Shown: one piece after another, positions 17,495 to 26,979 of the stretch | Layout of the letters: the number at the start of each line of letters is the position of its first letter | Numbering within the stretch: position 1 is the first letter of the stretch | Source: Pseudobacteriovorax antillogorgiicola | GTDB taxonomy: Bacteria > Bdellovibrionota_B > Oligoflexia > Oligoflexales > RGVZ01 | NCBI GenBank assembly: GCA_945865565.1 | Contig: CAMBEK010000003.1 | Coordinates: 248,001-312,000 of the forward strand | Direction: 5' to 3' | Length of the DNA stretch: 64,000 nt | Program-made: the position numbers and the translations under genes | Notes under the pieces: model-generated | Seen by the model: only the letters and a program-made list of their open reading frames with translations | What the model was told of the DNA's origin: nothing | Databases searched by the model: none

Positions 17495-17925
17495 ATGGAG
17501 AAACTGGATCTTACCGAAGACACTCGTTCTTCGCGAAAACTTGAAAAAGCCACTTACGAAGACGTCGCCTTCAAATTGCCAGGAGGCGGGTTTGGTTAAA
17601 ATGGGACATGTAAGCCTTGATGGTACCAAGGTCAAAAGAAGGAGGATCAATCAGGCGGCCATATTCAGGGCTAAAATTGTCAGGCTGCGGTCGATGCTGA
17701 TTCGCAGGTCATTGTCGCCGCCTCACCGTTACTGCGTTTATGCGAGAAAAGCTAAATTCGAAAACCGGGGGAGATATTTATCGAAAGTGAAAGACGAATA
17801 CCGAACCGGTCTTCGGCCAATTAAAAGAAGCCCGCAGATTTCGAACCTTTCTGCTGATGGGCACTGAAAAAGTGCGCGAAGAATGGCAATTGATGGCGAT
17901 TTGTCACAATTTAAGGATCCTTCCC
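17495..17925 (+). pseudogene. Decayed IS1182-like transposase
   Basis: Fragments of one DDE transposase appear in order but in different frames. ATG 17495 opens a frame with SSRKLEKATYEDVAFK; a second has CQEAGLVKMGHVSLDGTKVK (about 17575-17635); a third has NCQAAVDADSQVIVAA (about 17677-17725); a last has EPVFGQLKEARRF and EEWQLMAICHNLRIL (about 17800-17917). These blocks match IS1182-family transposases, with large internal deletions between them and the C-terminal end replaced by a repeat copy. It cannot make an active transposase. The assignment rests on remembered family motifs. Confidence 0.8.
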
Positions 17926-17953
17926 CTTCGCTTCGCTCAGGGTCAGGATGACG
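17915..17953 (-). repeat. Inverted copy of the CGTCATCCTGAG repeat
   Basis: GGATCCTTCCCCTTCG followed by CTTCGCTCAGGGTCAGGATGACG is the reverse complement of the 17267 copy with small differences. The decayed transposase therefore lies between opposed repeat copies, about 650 bases apart. Confidence 0.8.
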
Positions 17954-17982
17954 AATTTAGTCAGAATAAAGGATTTATTCCC

Positions 17983-18017
17983 CGACAGGCTGGAGCGTCA
18001 GCGAAGAATCTTTTCTT
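17983..18017 (+). repeat. Decayed third repeat copy
   Basis: CTGGAGCGTCAGCGAAGAATC followed by TTTTCTT resembles CTGAGCGTTAGCGAAGGATC plus CTTTCTT at 17275-17301. With the other copies it ends the repeat island just before the gene at 18038. Confidence 0.5.
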
Positions 18018-18037
18018 AATTGCCGCAGGCAAACCCT

Positions 18038-18373
18038 TTAAGGGCCGATCCGCTGCTTGATGATGGAGAACACCTTCTCAAGGTCTTTTGGTGTGATGCC
18101 AAACTTCATCAACCCACCCACATCAATAACGATGGCCTCTTTTTTAAGGGGTCGCGCGAAATCCAGGTGATACCAGATCCTGCGAAGATCCGTGCCCCAA
18201 ATGCGCCATTTACCGGATAGAGCCCGCAGAGGAGACCGGCGGGCAGAACGAATTTCCGTCCAAGCGATTTTGCGAGACCGCCTGGACGGAAAATAAAAAT
18301 TACGAATCAAAATACCATCAGAGCTACACGCGATGAGGGTATCATCGTAAAGCGATTTCGACTTGGGCTTCAA
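18038..18373 (-). CDS. Small conserved hypothetical protein, possibly PH-like
   Basis: A 111-residue soluble protein of unrecognised family. The strand-rich order (DGILIRNFYFPSRRSRKIAW, RIWYHLDFARPLKKEAIVID) and the C-terminal helix KDLEKVFSIIKQRIG resemble small bacterial PH-like domains, but this is a guess. It starts at a TTG that overlaps the ssb stop (TTGA), so it is translationally coupled to ssb. Confidence 0.6.
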   Translation of the reverse strand: MKPKSKSLYDDTLIACSSDGILIRNFYFPSRRSRKIAWTEIRSARRSPLRALSGKWRIWGTDLRRIWYHLDFARPLKKEAIVIDVGGLMKFGITPKDLEKVFSIIKQRIGP

Positions 18374-18861
18374 AATGGGATGTCATCAAGGGTCGGATCA
18401 TAAGTGCCGCCGGCACCTGGCTGGCTGCCGCTGACTGCCGAGGAACCTTGGTTGCCAGAGGCATTTTGGCTGTTCTGGGAATCCGATGGCGCCACGCCCA
18501 TTTCGCCGCGCTCACGCGACTGGGATCCGCCGGCACCGCCCAGAAATTGCACGTTCTGCGCTACGATCTCTGTCGTGTAACGCTTCTGGCCCGTCTTGTC
18601 TTCCCAAGACCTGGTCTGGAGTTTGCCTTCAACAAATACTGTCCGGCCCTTGGCCAGGTATTTGGCGCAATTTTCAGCCTGCTTGTTCCAAACAATAACG
18701 CGGTGCCACTCGGTCACCTCTTGGCGCTGGCCATCTGCGCCTGGACGAGACTCGGTCGTTGCAACGTTGAGGGTCGCAACGGCTACCTGGTTAGGTGTGT
18801 AGCGAAGCTCGGGATCTTGACCGAGGTTGCCGATGATCAAAACACGGTTTAGGGATGCCAT
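18370..18861 (-). CDS. ssb: Single-stranded DNA-binding protein
   Basis: Binds single-stranded DNA in replication, repair and recombination. The OB fold covers residues 1-110 (MASLNRVLIIGNLGQDPELR, WHRVIVWNKQAENCAKYLAKG, RSWEDKTGQKRYTTEI), followed by a Gly/Ser/Gln-rich tail and the acidic tip DDIPF that recruits partner proteins. The length is 163 residues. An AGGAG site lies about ten bases before the ATG at 18861; the longer open frame upstream has no support. A small gene of unknown function follows, overlapping by four bases. Confidence 0.96.
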   Translation of the reverse strand: MASLNRVLIIGNLGQDPELRYTPNQVAVATLNVATTESRPGADGQRQEVTEWHRVIVWNKQAENCAKYLAKGRTVFVEGKLQTRSWEDKTGQKRYTTEIVAQNVQFLGGAGGSQSRERGEMGVAPSDSQNSQNASGNQGSSAVSGSQPGAGGTYDPTLDDIPF

Positions 18862-18987
18862 TTTTTTAACTCCTGCAGAAACAAGTGGCACAAGGCTTTC
18901 GCACATTTGGGATACCCGTAAATCTTTACTGCCGTCAAAACTAATTTATGATTTGCCGAAAATGCCATGCCATGACATCCTCTGGTC

Positions 18988-20496
18988 ATGTCAAAAACCA
19001 GTAAAATCAGCCTGTTTTCCACCGATATTGTCCAGATTTTTCTGCTACTTACCCTCGGCACCCTCGTGCCATCCAGTTGCAAGAGGGCAGAAACATTCCC
19101 GGCCCTGGGCGAACAGGTGGCAAGTCCGGTGGACGTCGCCGTAGCTCCTGGCGAGGGTTATTTTTACGCATTGAATGCGGATTTTGACCGGACTTTTAAT
19201 GCCGGATCGCTCCTCGTGATCGATACCGAAGGCAACAAAAAATCGGCCATTTCAGTTCCACGCCTTGGTCGTAACATTGCCATCGCCGGAAACGACATGC
19301 TGGTTACATTTGATGCCGACGGAACCAGCCGCAGTGCCGAAGCCATCCTTTACGATGTTTCAACGCCAGAGGCTCCGCGGGAAGTTACCCGGCTCGACCT
19401 TGGTTGCAGTCCGCTGAACACCGTCATGCGCGATGGTTATAAACACTTCGCCATTGCCTGCGAAAATGCCGGGGATGCGGGGGGAATATTGATCGGGACT
19501 CTTGCAGACGACCGCACGCAGACCACCGTCAAACTGGTACGGACCTACGGCACCGCTCGCCGGGCAATGCATCTGGATCCCGTAAACGAACTTTTATTCG
19601 CATTTCCGACGGACTACGGGATGCAAACATGGATGGATCTAGATCTGGATGATTCATCAACCTTCGCAGCAGATGGAACCCAAACCAGCGTCCCCAATGA
19701 GATCCCGGACGATTATGAGAGGACGCGCCGCGCCCGCTCAAACTTGTCCCAGCGCAATATCTATCAGTTTATTGTTTATGATCTGGCGACAGAACGTGCT
19801 GCCACCCCAGAACCCTTTCCCTTCCGTGACGCAAAATCCACCGAGGTCGACAAGGAATTACGTTGGATCTATTTCAATCCAGAGGGATTCGGCGGAGTGC
19901 CCGATTCTGACGCAGGGCTCACCTCAACCACAGCGACCCGCCGCTACTACCGGACCAACTTCTTTGCCGCGGCGCATGATCCCGACGATGTGGCAGCCTT
20001 TTACCTGAGCCATCGGGGACACGTTGATTCAGTCACGGGCCTCGGTTCATCCCAGGCTAACGATGTCCTTCGCGTCGCTTTGACTGGTGACCCCAGGGTG
20101 AAAGCCGACGGGACGGTCCCCCTGACCAGCGACTACCTTCAATTCACTCGCGTCTACGGGCGTGGAGTCGAGGACAATGAGAAGGGTTTGCACTACCCGG
20201 GTGACATTGACGTCAAGCACGTTCAAGGCGAAAAAATGCTTTTCGTTAACCATTTCAGGGATTTAGTTAACTGGACCCGTTCCCAAGTCTATTTTGGGAT
20301 CGCAGCCAAGTCCCTCGGGCGGGACTATTGGAGCAGCGAAATCGGCAATTCTGAACCTGACGCGCAGAATTCCTATTATCAGGTTGCCGTGACCTCCACC
20401 GGTCGTGCCGCGGCATGCTCCTTCTATGGGAATAAGGTTATTTTATTTGATGTTGTGCCCGGTGCTGCTATAAAAGAGCACTTAATCGTCCAATAA
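18988..20496 (+). CDS. Predicted lipoprotein, beta-rich, unknown function
   Basis: A 502-residue exported protein with signal sequence and lipobox LVPSSC (Cys about residue 31). The mature part alternates strands and turns (VASPVDVAVAPGEGYFYALN, GSLLVIDTEGN, YQVAVTSTGRAAACSFYGNK), which suggests a beta-propeller, though no repeat family is clear. It probably sits in the outer or inner membrane. smc starts 18 bases after its stop, so the two may share a transcript, although their roles have no obvious link. Confidence 0.75.
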   Translation: MSKTSKISLFSTDIVQIFLLLTLGTLVPSSCKRAETFPALGEQVASPVDVAVAPGEGYFYALNADFDRTFNAGSLLVIDTEGNKKSAISVPRLGRNIAIAGNDMLVTFDADGTSRSAEAILYDVSTPEAPREVTRLDLGCSPLNTVMRDGYKHFAIACENAGDAGGILIGTLADDRTQTTVKLVRTYGTARRAMHLDPVNELLFAFPTDYGMQTWMDLDLDDSSTFAADGTQTSVPNEIPDDYERTRRARSNLSQRNIYQFIVYDLATERAATPEPFPFRDAKSTEVDKELRWIYFNPEGFGGVPDSDAGLTSTTATRRYYRTNFFAAAHDPDDVAAFYLSHRGHVDSVTGLGSSQANDVLRVALTGDPRVKADGTVPLTSDYLQFTRVYGRGVEDNEKGLHYPGDIDVKHVQGEKMLFVNHFRDLVNWTRSQVYFGIAAKSLGRDYWSSEIGNSEPDAQNSYYQVAVTSTGRAAACSFYGNKVILFDVVPGAAIKEHLIVQ

Positions 20497-20514
20497 ACGT
20501 TGTGGCAGTAACCA

Positions 20515-23500
20515 ATGCACCTAAAACGAATCACCGTTCAGGGCTTTAAGTCCTTTGCTGATAAAATCAGCCTGACCTTTGACCGCGGTATCACCGGGGT
20601 TGTGGGGCCGAACGGCTCTGGCAAAAGTAACATCATCGATGCCGTCCGCTGGGTCATGGGCGAACAAAACGCAAAGAACTTGCGCGGCGAAAAGGCGACC
20701 GACATTATTTTTGCGGGTTCCGAGCGCCGCAAAACCATGTCCATGGCTGAAGTTTCAGTTATTTTTGACAACACGGAAGGCGACAGCATCTGTCCGCCGG
20801 AATACCGGCACGAGCCAGAGATAACCCTCACGCGCCGCCTTTATGCTGACGGCCAGCGCGAGTACCTGATCAACCGCAAACCTTGCCGCTTAAAAGACAT
20901 CGTTGGCTTCTTCACCATGACCGGTTTAGGTGGCCGCAGTTATTCCATGATCCAACAGGGTCAAGTCGACCGTATCCTCAATGCCAAACCCGAAGACGTG
21001 CGGGAAATCCTGGAAGAGGCCGCCGGCACCCTGCTCTACAAGCAGCGAAAACTCGAGGCCCAAAAACGCCTTGAGGGCACAGACCTTAACCTGTCTCGCG
21101 TGACGGATATCCTGACCGAGATCGAGCGCCAGAAGACGACCCTCGAAGAACAAGTCGAAAAAGCGCAAAAATGGCAGGAGATGAGCACCAGACTGCGCGA
21201 TGAAGAACTCCTGCTGCTCGCGCAAAATTTCACTCTGTTCAAGAACAAGTTGGACGAGGCCCAGGCTGCCCTTGCGGAGCAAACCACGAAAGAGGCCGAA
21301 TTCCTCGCCGCTGTCAGCCAGTACGAAGCGCGCTACGAAGAACTTCAACAGCAACTAGCCGAGGCTGACCCGGACCTTGCTGCCGTCGTAGAACAGATTT
21401 CATCGATCCGCGAAGAAATCGCCCGAGCCGAATCGGCGGTCGGAAACGCACAGACACGGATGGACACCGGTTCAAACCGCCTGCGTGATATTCAGCGCGA
21501 AATCGAAGAAGACGCCTCGAACTTGAAGGTGATTGAAGCCCAAGTTGACGGAGCCACTGCGGAACTTTCTGCGGCAGAAAAATCGGCGACGCTGCTGCGC
21601 AGCCAGCTGGAAGACTTCCAAAATGAAGTTGATTCCGTTGACGAAACCACACGGGTCTTCCGCAGCAAAATAGAAGAAGGCGAAGACGAGCAGCGGAATC
21701 TCACGCGCTTGATTGACAGCAACAAGGTCCGCTCCGAAGGCGCCCAACGTGAGATTTCACGCGTCGAGAAACTCCTCGACGGCGAGAGAACGCGGCGCCA
21801 AAGCCTGCAAACTGATGTTGCACAAGCGCTTGAAGCCTTTGAGGGGGCGCGGGGAAAAGCGGCTGGACAACAAGACGGCCTGGACGTTGAAATCCGGGAA
21901 AAACACTCCCGTGAAGCCGCCGTCGCGGCGCGTTATGGCCAAATCAAAGACGCAAACACGACGCGCGACTCGCTGCGCGAAAAATACCATGAATCAAGGG
22001 CACGACTGGCCTCACTGCAAGAGCTTGACGAACAGGGCGCAACCGATGCGGCATCATCCCTGCAAAAGCTTTACGAGACCGGGTCCGTTGACCGTAGCCA
22101 CGTCCCAGGGCTGTTTGCCGAACAAATCGCCTGGACTGCAAATGCGCAAGAGCTGCCAAAGCCGGCGACACAGGCGTTCGAGCGTTGGTCGGAAAGGGTT
22201 GTCATCATCGGTGTTGATGGCCTGAATCAGGTTGTTCGCGCGGCTTCCAAGGCAGAAGTAACTCCGCTGCCAGTGACCCTGCTTGGCAGGTCCATTGCCC
22301 TCAAATCTGACGGATCTTTTGGCGCGCGCGTAAAAACGTGGGCGGATGATTTTGATGCCGTTGCCATGGGCGAATTTCTGCGCATTGACTCAAAGCAGAG
22401 TCTTGAATCAGCAACCAGGTCCGGACTCGAAGCCCTTTTGTCGCGTCTCTATTTCGTTCCTGCCTTGGCAATGGACGATGGATCACTAAAAGATTTACCC
22501 GCAGGCGTGATTGCTTTCACGGCTCAGGGACTTTGCATTGCTGGCGAAGACGATTTTCTGGTCAGTGGCCGGGGAGGCACGAGCGTCCTTAGCCGCAAGG
22601 CAGAGCAGGAAAATCTTGGCAAGATAATGAAGCAAACCGAAGGCGACCTTGCACGGGCCCAATCGCATATCGATGAACTCGAAGTGCGCATGAATGAAGA
22701 CCGTGCCATCGTCATTGAAATCGACGGCCGCTTGCAGCAACAAAACGCGGCGGTACTTGCCATCATGGCGGAACTGCAATCAGCACAACAGGTTGCCACC
22801 CACAAGCAAGAACTGCTCGCTGCTCAAGAACAAACGATGGCCGACCTGGAGCGCCAGGATTCCCAGTTCCGCGATGAACTCACAAAACTTGAGGCATCGC
22901 GCAGCTCTCTTGAAGTAGAACTCCGCAATGCCGAAGCGGAGCTGGTGAGCATCCGCGAGGAGGCTGCAGGACTGGAAGAACGCCGTGAGGAAGTTTTCCG
23001 TCAAAATCAGAATCGCTCGGTTGATCTGGCAAAATCGGAATCCCGCGCTACAGCTCTCCGTGAGAGCTTTACCCATGCCCGCGCACAGCAAGAGCTGCTA
23101 CAGAACAAGCTCAGCCGTCGCTACGAAGAACAAAGTGCGATTCAAAATGACATTGAATCTGCCAAGAATCTGCTTGAGCATTCTCAGTCCCGCATTGAAG
23201 GTTTGATCGACCGCCGTGCGGAACTCGATGAAAAAGTCGCTGAAAAGCGCGAGGCCCAGGCCGGAATTCACGAAGAATTGCGCGTCATTGATTCGCGCCT
23301 CAAAGAATGTCGTGAACATCAGGCCAAAGTTCAAAAAAGCCTGTCGGACAAAAACGTTCAGATTGAACGCGCCACCATGGCCATCACCAGTGTGAATGGT
23401 CAGGCGCAAGAAAAATATCAGCTGGATATTGCGACCTACACATTCACCTACGATCCAGAATTTGAAGCCGACAAGGCTGCCCGCAGCGTTGGTACCTTGC

Positions 23501-24264
23501 GCGGACGGATCGAATCCCTTGGTCCGATCAACATGATGGCCCTGCGTGAGTTTGAAGACCTGACGACACGAGAGACCTTCATCCGCGCGCAACAAGACGA
23601 AATCAATGCCAGCATCGCCCTTCTTAACGAGGCGATTAACGAAATTGAAGTCTCGTCAAAGGACAAGTTTCTTGCTGTTTTCACTGTGATCAACCGCGAA
23701 TTCGGCCAACTCTTCCCGATCCTCTTCCCGAACGGCGAAGGCCATCTGGAACTGACCAATCCGGAAGATCCACTGAACGGTGGAGTCGAGATCATGGTTC
23801 GCTTGCCCGGCAAAAAGCCGCAAAACATGAACCTGTTCTCCGGCGGAGAGAAAGCCCTTACGGCGATTTCCTTGATCTTTGCTTTGCTAAAAACGAAGCC
23901 AACTCCATTCTGTTTCCTTGACGAAGTGGACGCACCACTCGATGAGGCTAACGTTGGCCGTTACAACCGCGTTTTAGATGCGCTTTCAGATCAGTTCCAG
24001 TTCATCATCATTACCCACAACCGCCGCACGATGGAGGTGCTCGACACCCTCTACGGCGTTACGATGCAGGAACCTGGTGTTTCAAGCATCGTCGGGGTGG
24101 ATATGAAAAAAGATCTGCCAAACCACCTGAGGAAAGCCTTCAAGGACGAGCCTAAAAAGACTACCTCTGCTGCAGCCATTGATGACGGCTTCGACCCTGA
24201 AGGTCCGGTTCCCGTTCTCCCTGTTGGGGACGGCCGGACTCTCGAAGGCGCCAGCTCACGATAG
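20515..24264 (+). CDS. smc: Chromosome segregation ATPase SMC
   Basis: Condensin-like ATPase that organises and helps segregate the chromosome, normally with ScpAB (not in this window). The 1249-residue protein has N-terminal Walker A GPNGSGKSN near residue 35, a Q-loop with GLGGRSYSMIQQGQ, two long coiled coils (about 170-510 and 690-1010), a hinge at about 515-665, and the C-terminal signature LFSGGEKAL (about 1107-1115), Walker B FLDEVDA and D-loop. An extra acidic, Pro-rich tail ends the protein. The hinge lacks the glycine motifs I expect (see findings). Confidence 0.96.
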   Translation: MHLKRITVQGFKSFADKISLTFDRGITGVVGPNGSGKSNIIDAVRWVMGEQNAKNLRGEKATDIIFAGSERRKTMSMAEVSVIFDNTEGDSICPPEYRHEPEITLTRRLYADGQREYLINRKPCRLKDIVGFFTMTGLGGRSYSMIQQGQVDRILNAKPEDVREILEEAAGTLLYKQRKLEAQKRLEGTDLNLSRVTDILTEIERQKTTLEEQVEKAQKWQEMSTRLRDEELLLLAQNFTLFKNKLDEAQAALAEQTTKEAEFLAAVSQYEARYEELQQQLAEADPDLAAVVEQISSIREEIARAESAVGNAQTRMDTGSNRLRDIQREIEEDASNLKVIEAQVDGATAELSAAEKSATLLRSQLEDFQNEVDSVDETTRVFRSKIEEGEDEQRNLTRLIDSNKVRSEGAQREISRVEKLLDGERTRRQSLQTDVAQALEAFEGARGKAAGQQDGLDVEIREKHSREAAVAARYGQIKDANTTRDSLREKYHESRARLASLQELDEQGATDAASSLQKLYETGSVDRSHVPGLFAEQIAWTANAQELPKPATQAFERWSERVVIIGVDGLNQVVRAASKAEVTPLPVTLLGRSIALKSDGSFGARVKTWADDFDAVAMGEFLRIDSKQSLESATRSGLEALLSRLYFVPALAMDDGSLKDLPAGVIAFTAQGLCIAGEDDFLVSGRGGTSVLSRKAEQENLGKIMKQTEGDLARAQSHIDELEVRMNEDRAIVIEIDGRLQQQNAAVLAIMAELQSAQQVATHKQELLAAQEQTMADLERQDSQFRDELTKLEASRSSLEVELRNAEAELVSIREEAAGLEERREEVFRQNQNRSVDLAKSESRATALRESFTHARAQQELLQNKLSRRYEEQSAIQNDIESAKNLLEHSQSRIEGLIDRRAELDEKVAEKREAQAGIHEELRVIDSRLKECREHQAKVQKSLSDKNVQIERATMAITSVNGQAQEKYQLDIATYTFTYDPEFEADKAARSVGTLRGRIESLGPINMMALREFEDLTTRETFIRAQQDEINASIALLNEAINEIEVSSKDKFLAVFTVINREFGQLFPILFPNGEGHLELTNPEDPLNGGVEIMVRLPGKKPQNMNLFSGGEKALTAISLIFALLKTKPTPFCFLDEVDAPLDEANVGRYNRVLDALSDQFQFIIITHNRRTMEVLDTLYGVTMQEPGVSSIVGVDMKKDLPNHLRKAFKDEPKKTTSAAAIDDGFDPEGPVPVLPVGDGRTLEGASSR

Positions 24265-24322
24265 CCATGACTAAGTTCAACCTGCTGGGGGAGGGGATCC
24301 TTTTACGATGCCCCCCTGATTC

Positions 24323-26917
24323 CTACGAACCAGCAATCGTAATTATATCGCCGGCTTGATATTGGCGACCAAGGTAGACGGCCGACTGTTCCAAAGTAAG
24401 TTCAAGCCTTGAAACCCTGGCCCCCCAAACCTCGAGTCCGTTTTTCACTACGAAGACTTCCCCAGAAGATAAGACGGCGTAATTATCAAGATCACTTGTC
24501 GTCAGCACAGTCACTGCAATTTCACCAACGCGGGTTGTCTTGACCCAGGCAAAACTGCCCATTTTTATGCTAAATGGCTGGCCACCCGGTAAAACCAGCC
24601 CGACAACGGGTTCGTCTAACCAGATACCGGCGCTGAGCGTGCCCTCACTATTGACGTCCATAAAATTAATCTCAGATGAAATCCTCCGCATCCCAAGTGG
24701 CATTCCGAGGTCGATTTTTCCTTCAAACACACAACTTTCAGGATTGCGATCTCTATCAAAGACAATGACCTGTCCCGTACTGCAAGTCCGTCCCCTTAAG
24801 GAGACGTCTGCCCCAAGTGGGGAACTCTTTAGTGCGCCATTTTCATGCCACTCTGTTTTTTTGCCGAATTGAAAACGAAACGTCCCGAAAGAAATGTCAT
24901 ATTGGGGACTCCCAGTCTTGATCATTCCGTTTGGCCAAAACTCCAGCGCAGACCCTCCGCCTGCTAATCCGCTGTATCGGTTTCCCCGGTAGCTAACGAC
25001 CTGTGATTTGTCGAAGGGTAAAATCCGAAGCTGGCATGATGGAAAATAGAAGAGCAAATTCTCGCGATCCCCTTCCAGCTTCAAGCTACCCATCGCAAGG
25101 CATTCATTGCGGGCATACTCGATGAATTCTTCCACCGTTTTGAATTCCGAGTAACGCAGTGCAACGAGGGACGACAGCGCTTTGAGCTTTAGGTCATCCG
25201 ATGTTCTGGAGTCCCCCAAAAACGACTGCAAGCGCCTTCGCATTTCGTCGCCGCCGCTGCCAAAGGCGGCGCCTTTTGATGTGGCGATCGTTGCGCCTGG
25301 GCTAAACTCATTGTTCTCTTCCCCGGAAACCATGTACGAGCCCGAACCTCCGTCGGCTGTCATTGCAGCGTGAATCGCCTTGACCCAACCGAGCCATGAA
25401 AGCTCATCTTTGTCCGCCTGAGTCCAAGCGGATTCCGGCGCATCAGAAAGAACTGCAGCACGAATCAAGCTTTCAAGGATCACATCCTTCTGTCGCCAGC
25501 CACTTACGTAATCAAATGATGAAATGAGGTCGATATTCATGGCCTGATTGTCAAAGTCGGCTAGAGCTTTTGCCGCTAGAACTTCCGCCATCCCATACAC
25601 ATAGGTCTGACAGCCGTCTAACGCTATGATTTGGTACTTGCCTTTGGGATAGGACGACGGTTCCTTCAACGCACCTTCGATATTGGCCCCAGCGCCAGCG
25701 TGGCCACCAAAATAAACGACATCGGCCGAACCGATGGCACTGCGGAATGCCTCCCTAGCCCTATCATTATGATGTTCAGAGGCAATCGTCAGCCGGATCG
25801 TCACCGACCTGCCGCCGTGGGTTTGAATAGATTTCGTGAAGACGACAAGGCCAGACAAGTCCGGCTGCCCTGAAATCGTAAAACCCAATGCTTTCATTCT
25901 CGGAAGGATCTCCTTATAGAACTCAGCCTCCACGGAACTCTTTTCGTAGATTCCAAAAAAATAAAAAATATCCAACGGGCCTTCACCAGCAAAAAGCCGG
26001 TGATATTCAGGGAATTTTCCCGAATCCATTTTCTTTGACTCAGCTTTTTCCACCACAAGATCCACGACACCCGGCGAGGAACAGCCCTGATTGCGTGCAT
26101 CAAAATAGTAAAATAGATAAAATGGATTAAGGACCGAACCATCTCCGAACGTATAACATTTGACCGTTTCCGTGCGGCCTTGGGTATTGAATAGCCAACG
26201 CTGACTCAAGGCTCCCATATCACCCATCACCCCGTCGTAGGCTGCGGGATCCAGCGACGCCAGATTAAATCCAAATGTGTCCCACCCACGTTGCAGGTAT
26301 TCAGAAAATTCATTATGAAAAAAACGTACCGGGTCCAATGGAACCTGCACTTTCTCACCGGTTTCGAGCATCTGTTGATGGGCTATTTGTGAAGGATTCA
26401 CATGTGCATTCACCTGGCCAACTGCACGGTATATTGCGCGGAAACTGATCTTCACCGTGTCTGGCCTTGGCCTCTCTACGACCAGACCTTCATCAAGAAC
26501 CTGATCAAGGGTCAGTGCGATCCCACGCCCCGCAAGAACACGCTTTGAATATTTAGCTTGCGCCGCAATCCAATAACGCAGCGCGGTTACATCCAGTTTT
26601 CCATTGCCATCGATAACGGGATGCCCAGCCTTTGGATCGTCGGCAAACTGCTGGTTCAGTGCCTGATAGGAATTATAAGAAGCTGGCTTTGTTGCCGTTG
26701 CCGGTGCCTCAACATGCCACCCAACAAGGTTCATCAAATGATTGGTCACATAGACTTCGCGGTCGGTCGGCAATTCAATCGTGCCGCGCACGGTTAGTAT
26801 GCTTTCCTGCAAACGATCGGACGTTGTTCGCAGCGATGACGCCTTAAACCTTGTCTTACAGGAGGAAAAACAAATCAAAACAGCGACAGTGAAAAAAACA
26901 CGAGATGAAGGACGCAT
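24323..26917 (-). CDS. Large lipoprotein with caspase-like His/Cys pair
   Basis: An 864-residue exported lipoprotein, with signal MRPSSRVFFTVAVLICFSSC and lipid Cys20. Residues about 395-475 look like a clan CD (caspase/gingipain-type) core: strand VVYFGGHAGAG with His406, then strand QIIALDGCQTYVYG with Cys436, followed by helix and strand. Residues about 660-745 contain MORN-like EFWPNGMIKTGSP and WHENGALKSSPLG units. ATG 26917 is chosen over an upstream start for the GGGAG site and signal sequence. It follows the Omp85 gene by 62 bases. A processing or degradation role is inference only. Confidence 0.72.
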   Translation of the reverse strand: MRPSSRVFFTVAVLICFSSCKTRFKASSLRTTSDRLQESILTVRGTIELPTDREVYVTNHLMNLVGWHVEAPATATKPASYNSYQALNQQFADDPKAGHPVIDGNGKLDVTALRYWIAAQAKYSKRVLAGRGIALTLDQVLDEGLVVERPRPDTVKISFRAIYRAVGQVNAHVNPSQIAHQQMLETGEKVQVPLDPVRFFHNEFSEYLQRGWDTFGFNLASLDPAAYDGVMGDMGALSQRWLFNTQGRTETVKCYTFGDGSVLNPFYLFYYFDARNQGCSSPGVVDLVVEKAESKKMDSGKFPEYHRLFAGEGPLDIFYFFGIYEKSSVEAEFYKEILPRMKALGFTISGQPDLSGLVVFTKSIQTHGGRSVTIRLTIASEHHNDRAREAFRSAIGSADVVYFGGHAGAGANIEGALKEPSSYPKGKYQIIALDGCQTYVYGMAEVLAAKALADFDNQAMNIDLISSFDYVSGWRQKDVILESLIRAAVLSDAPESAWTQADKDELSWLGWVKAIHAAMTADGGSGSYMVSGEENNEFSPGATIATSKGAAFGSGGDEMRRRLQSFLGDSRTSDDLKLKALSSLVALRYSEFKTVEEFIEYARNECLAMGSLKLEGDRENLLFYFPSCQLRILPFDKSQVVSYRGNRYSGLAGGGSALEFWPNGMIKTGSPQYDISFGTFRFQFGKKTEWHENGALKSSPLGADVSLRGRTCSTGQVIVFDRDRNPESCVFEGKIDLGMPLGMRRISSEINFMDVNSEGTLSAGIWLDEPVVGLVLPGGQPFSIKMGSFAWVKTTRVGEIAVTVLTTSDLDNYAVLSSGEVFVVKNGLEVWGARVSRLELTLEQSAVYLGRQYQAGDIITIAGS

Positions 26918-26979
26918 GCTGACAACTCCCTGTCCAAACCACCGTGAATTGAGATCACGACCTGGACAAGTCAATTGTA

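Noticed and set aside
24265-24322. G-run/C-run pair between smc and the caspase-like gene as a terminator
   Set aside because: Only GGGGG/CCCCC and a broken GGGGAT/ATGCCCC pair form, with no T run; too weak to call.
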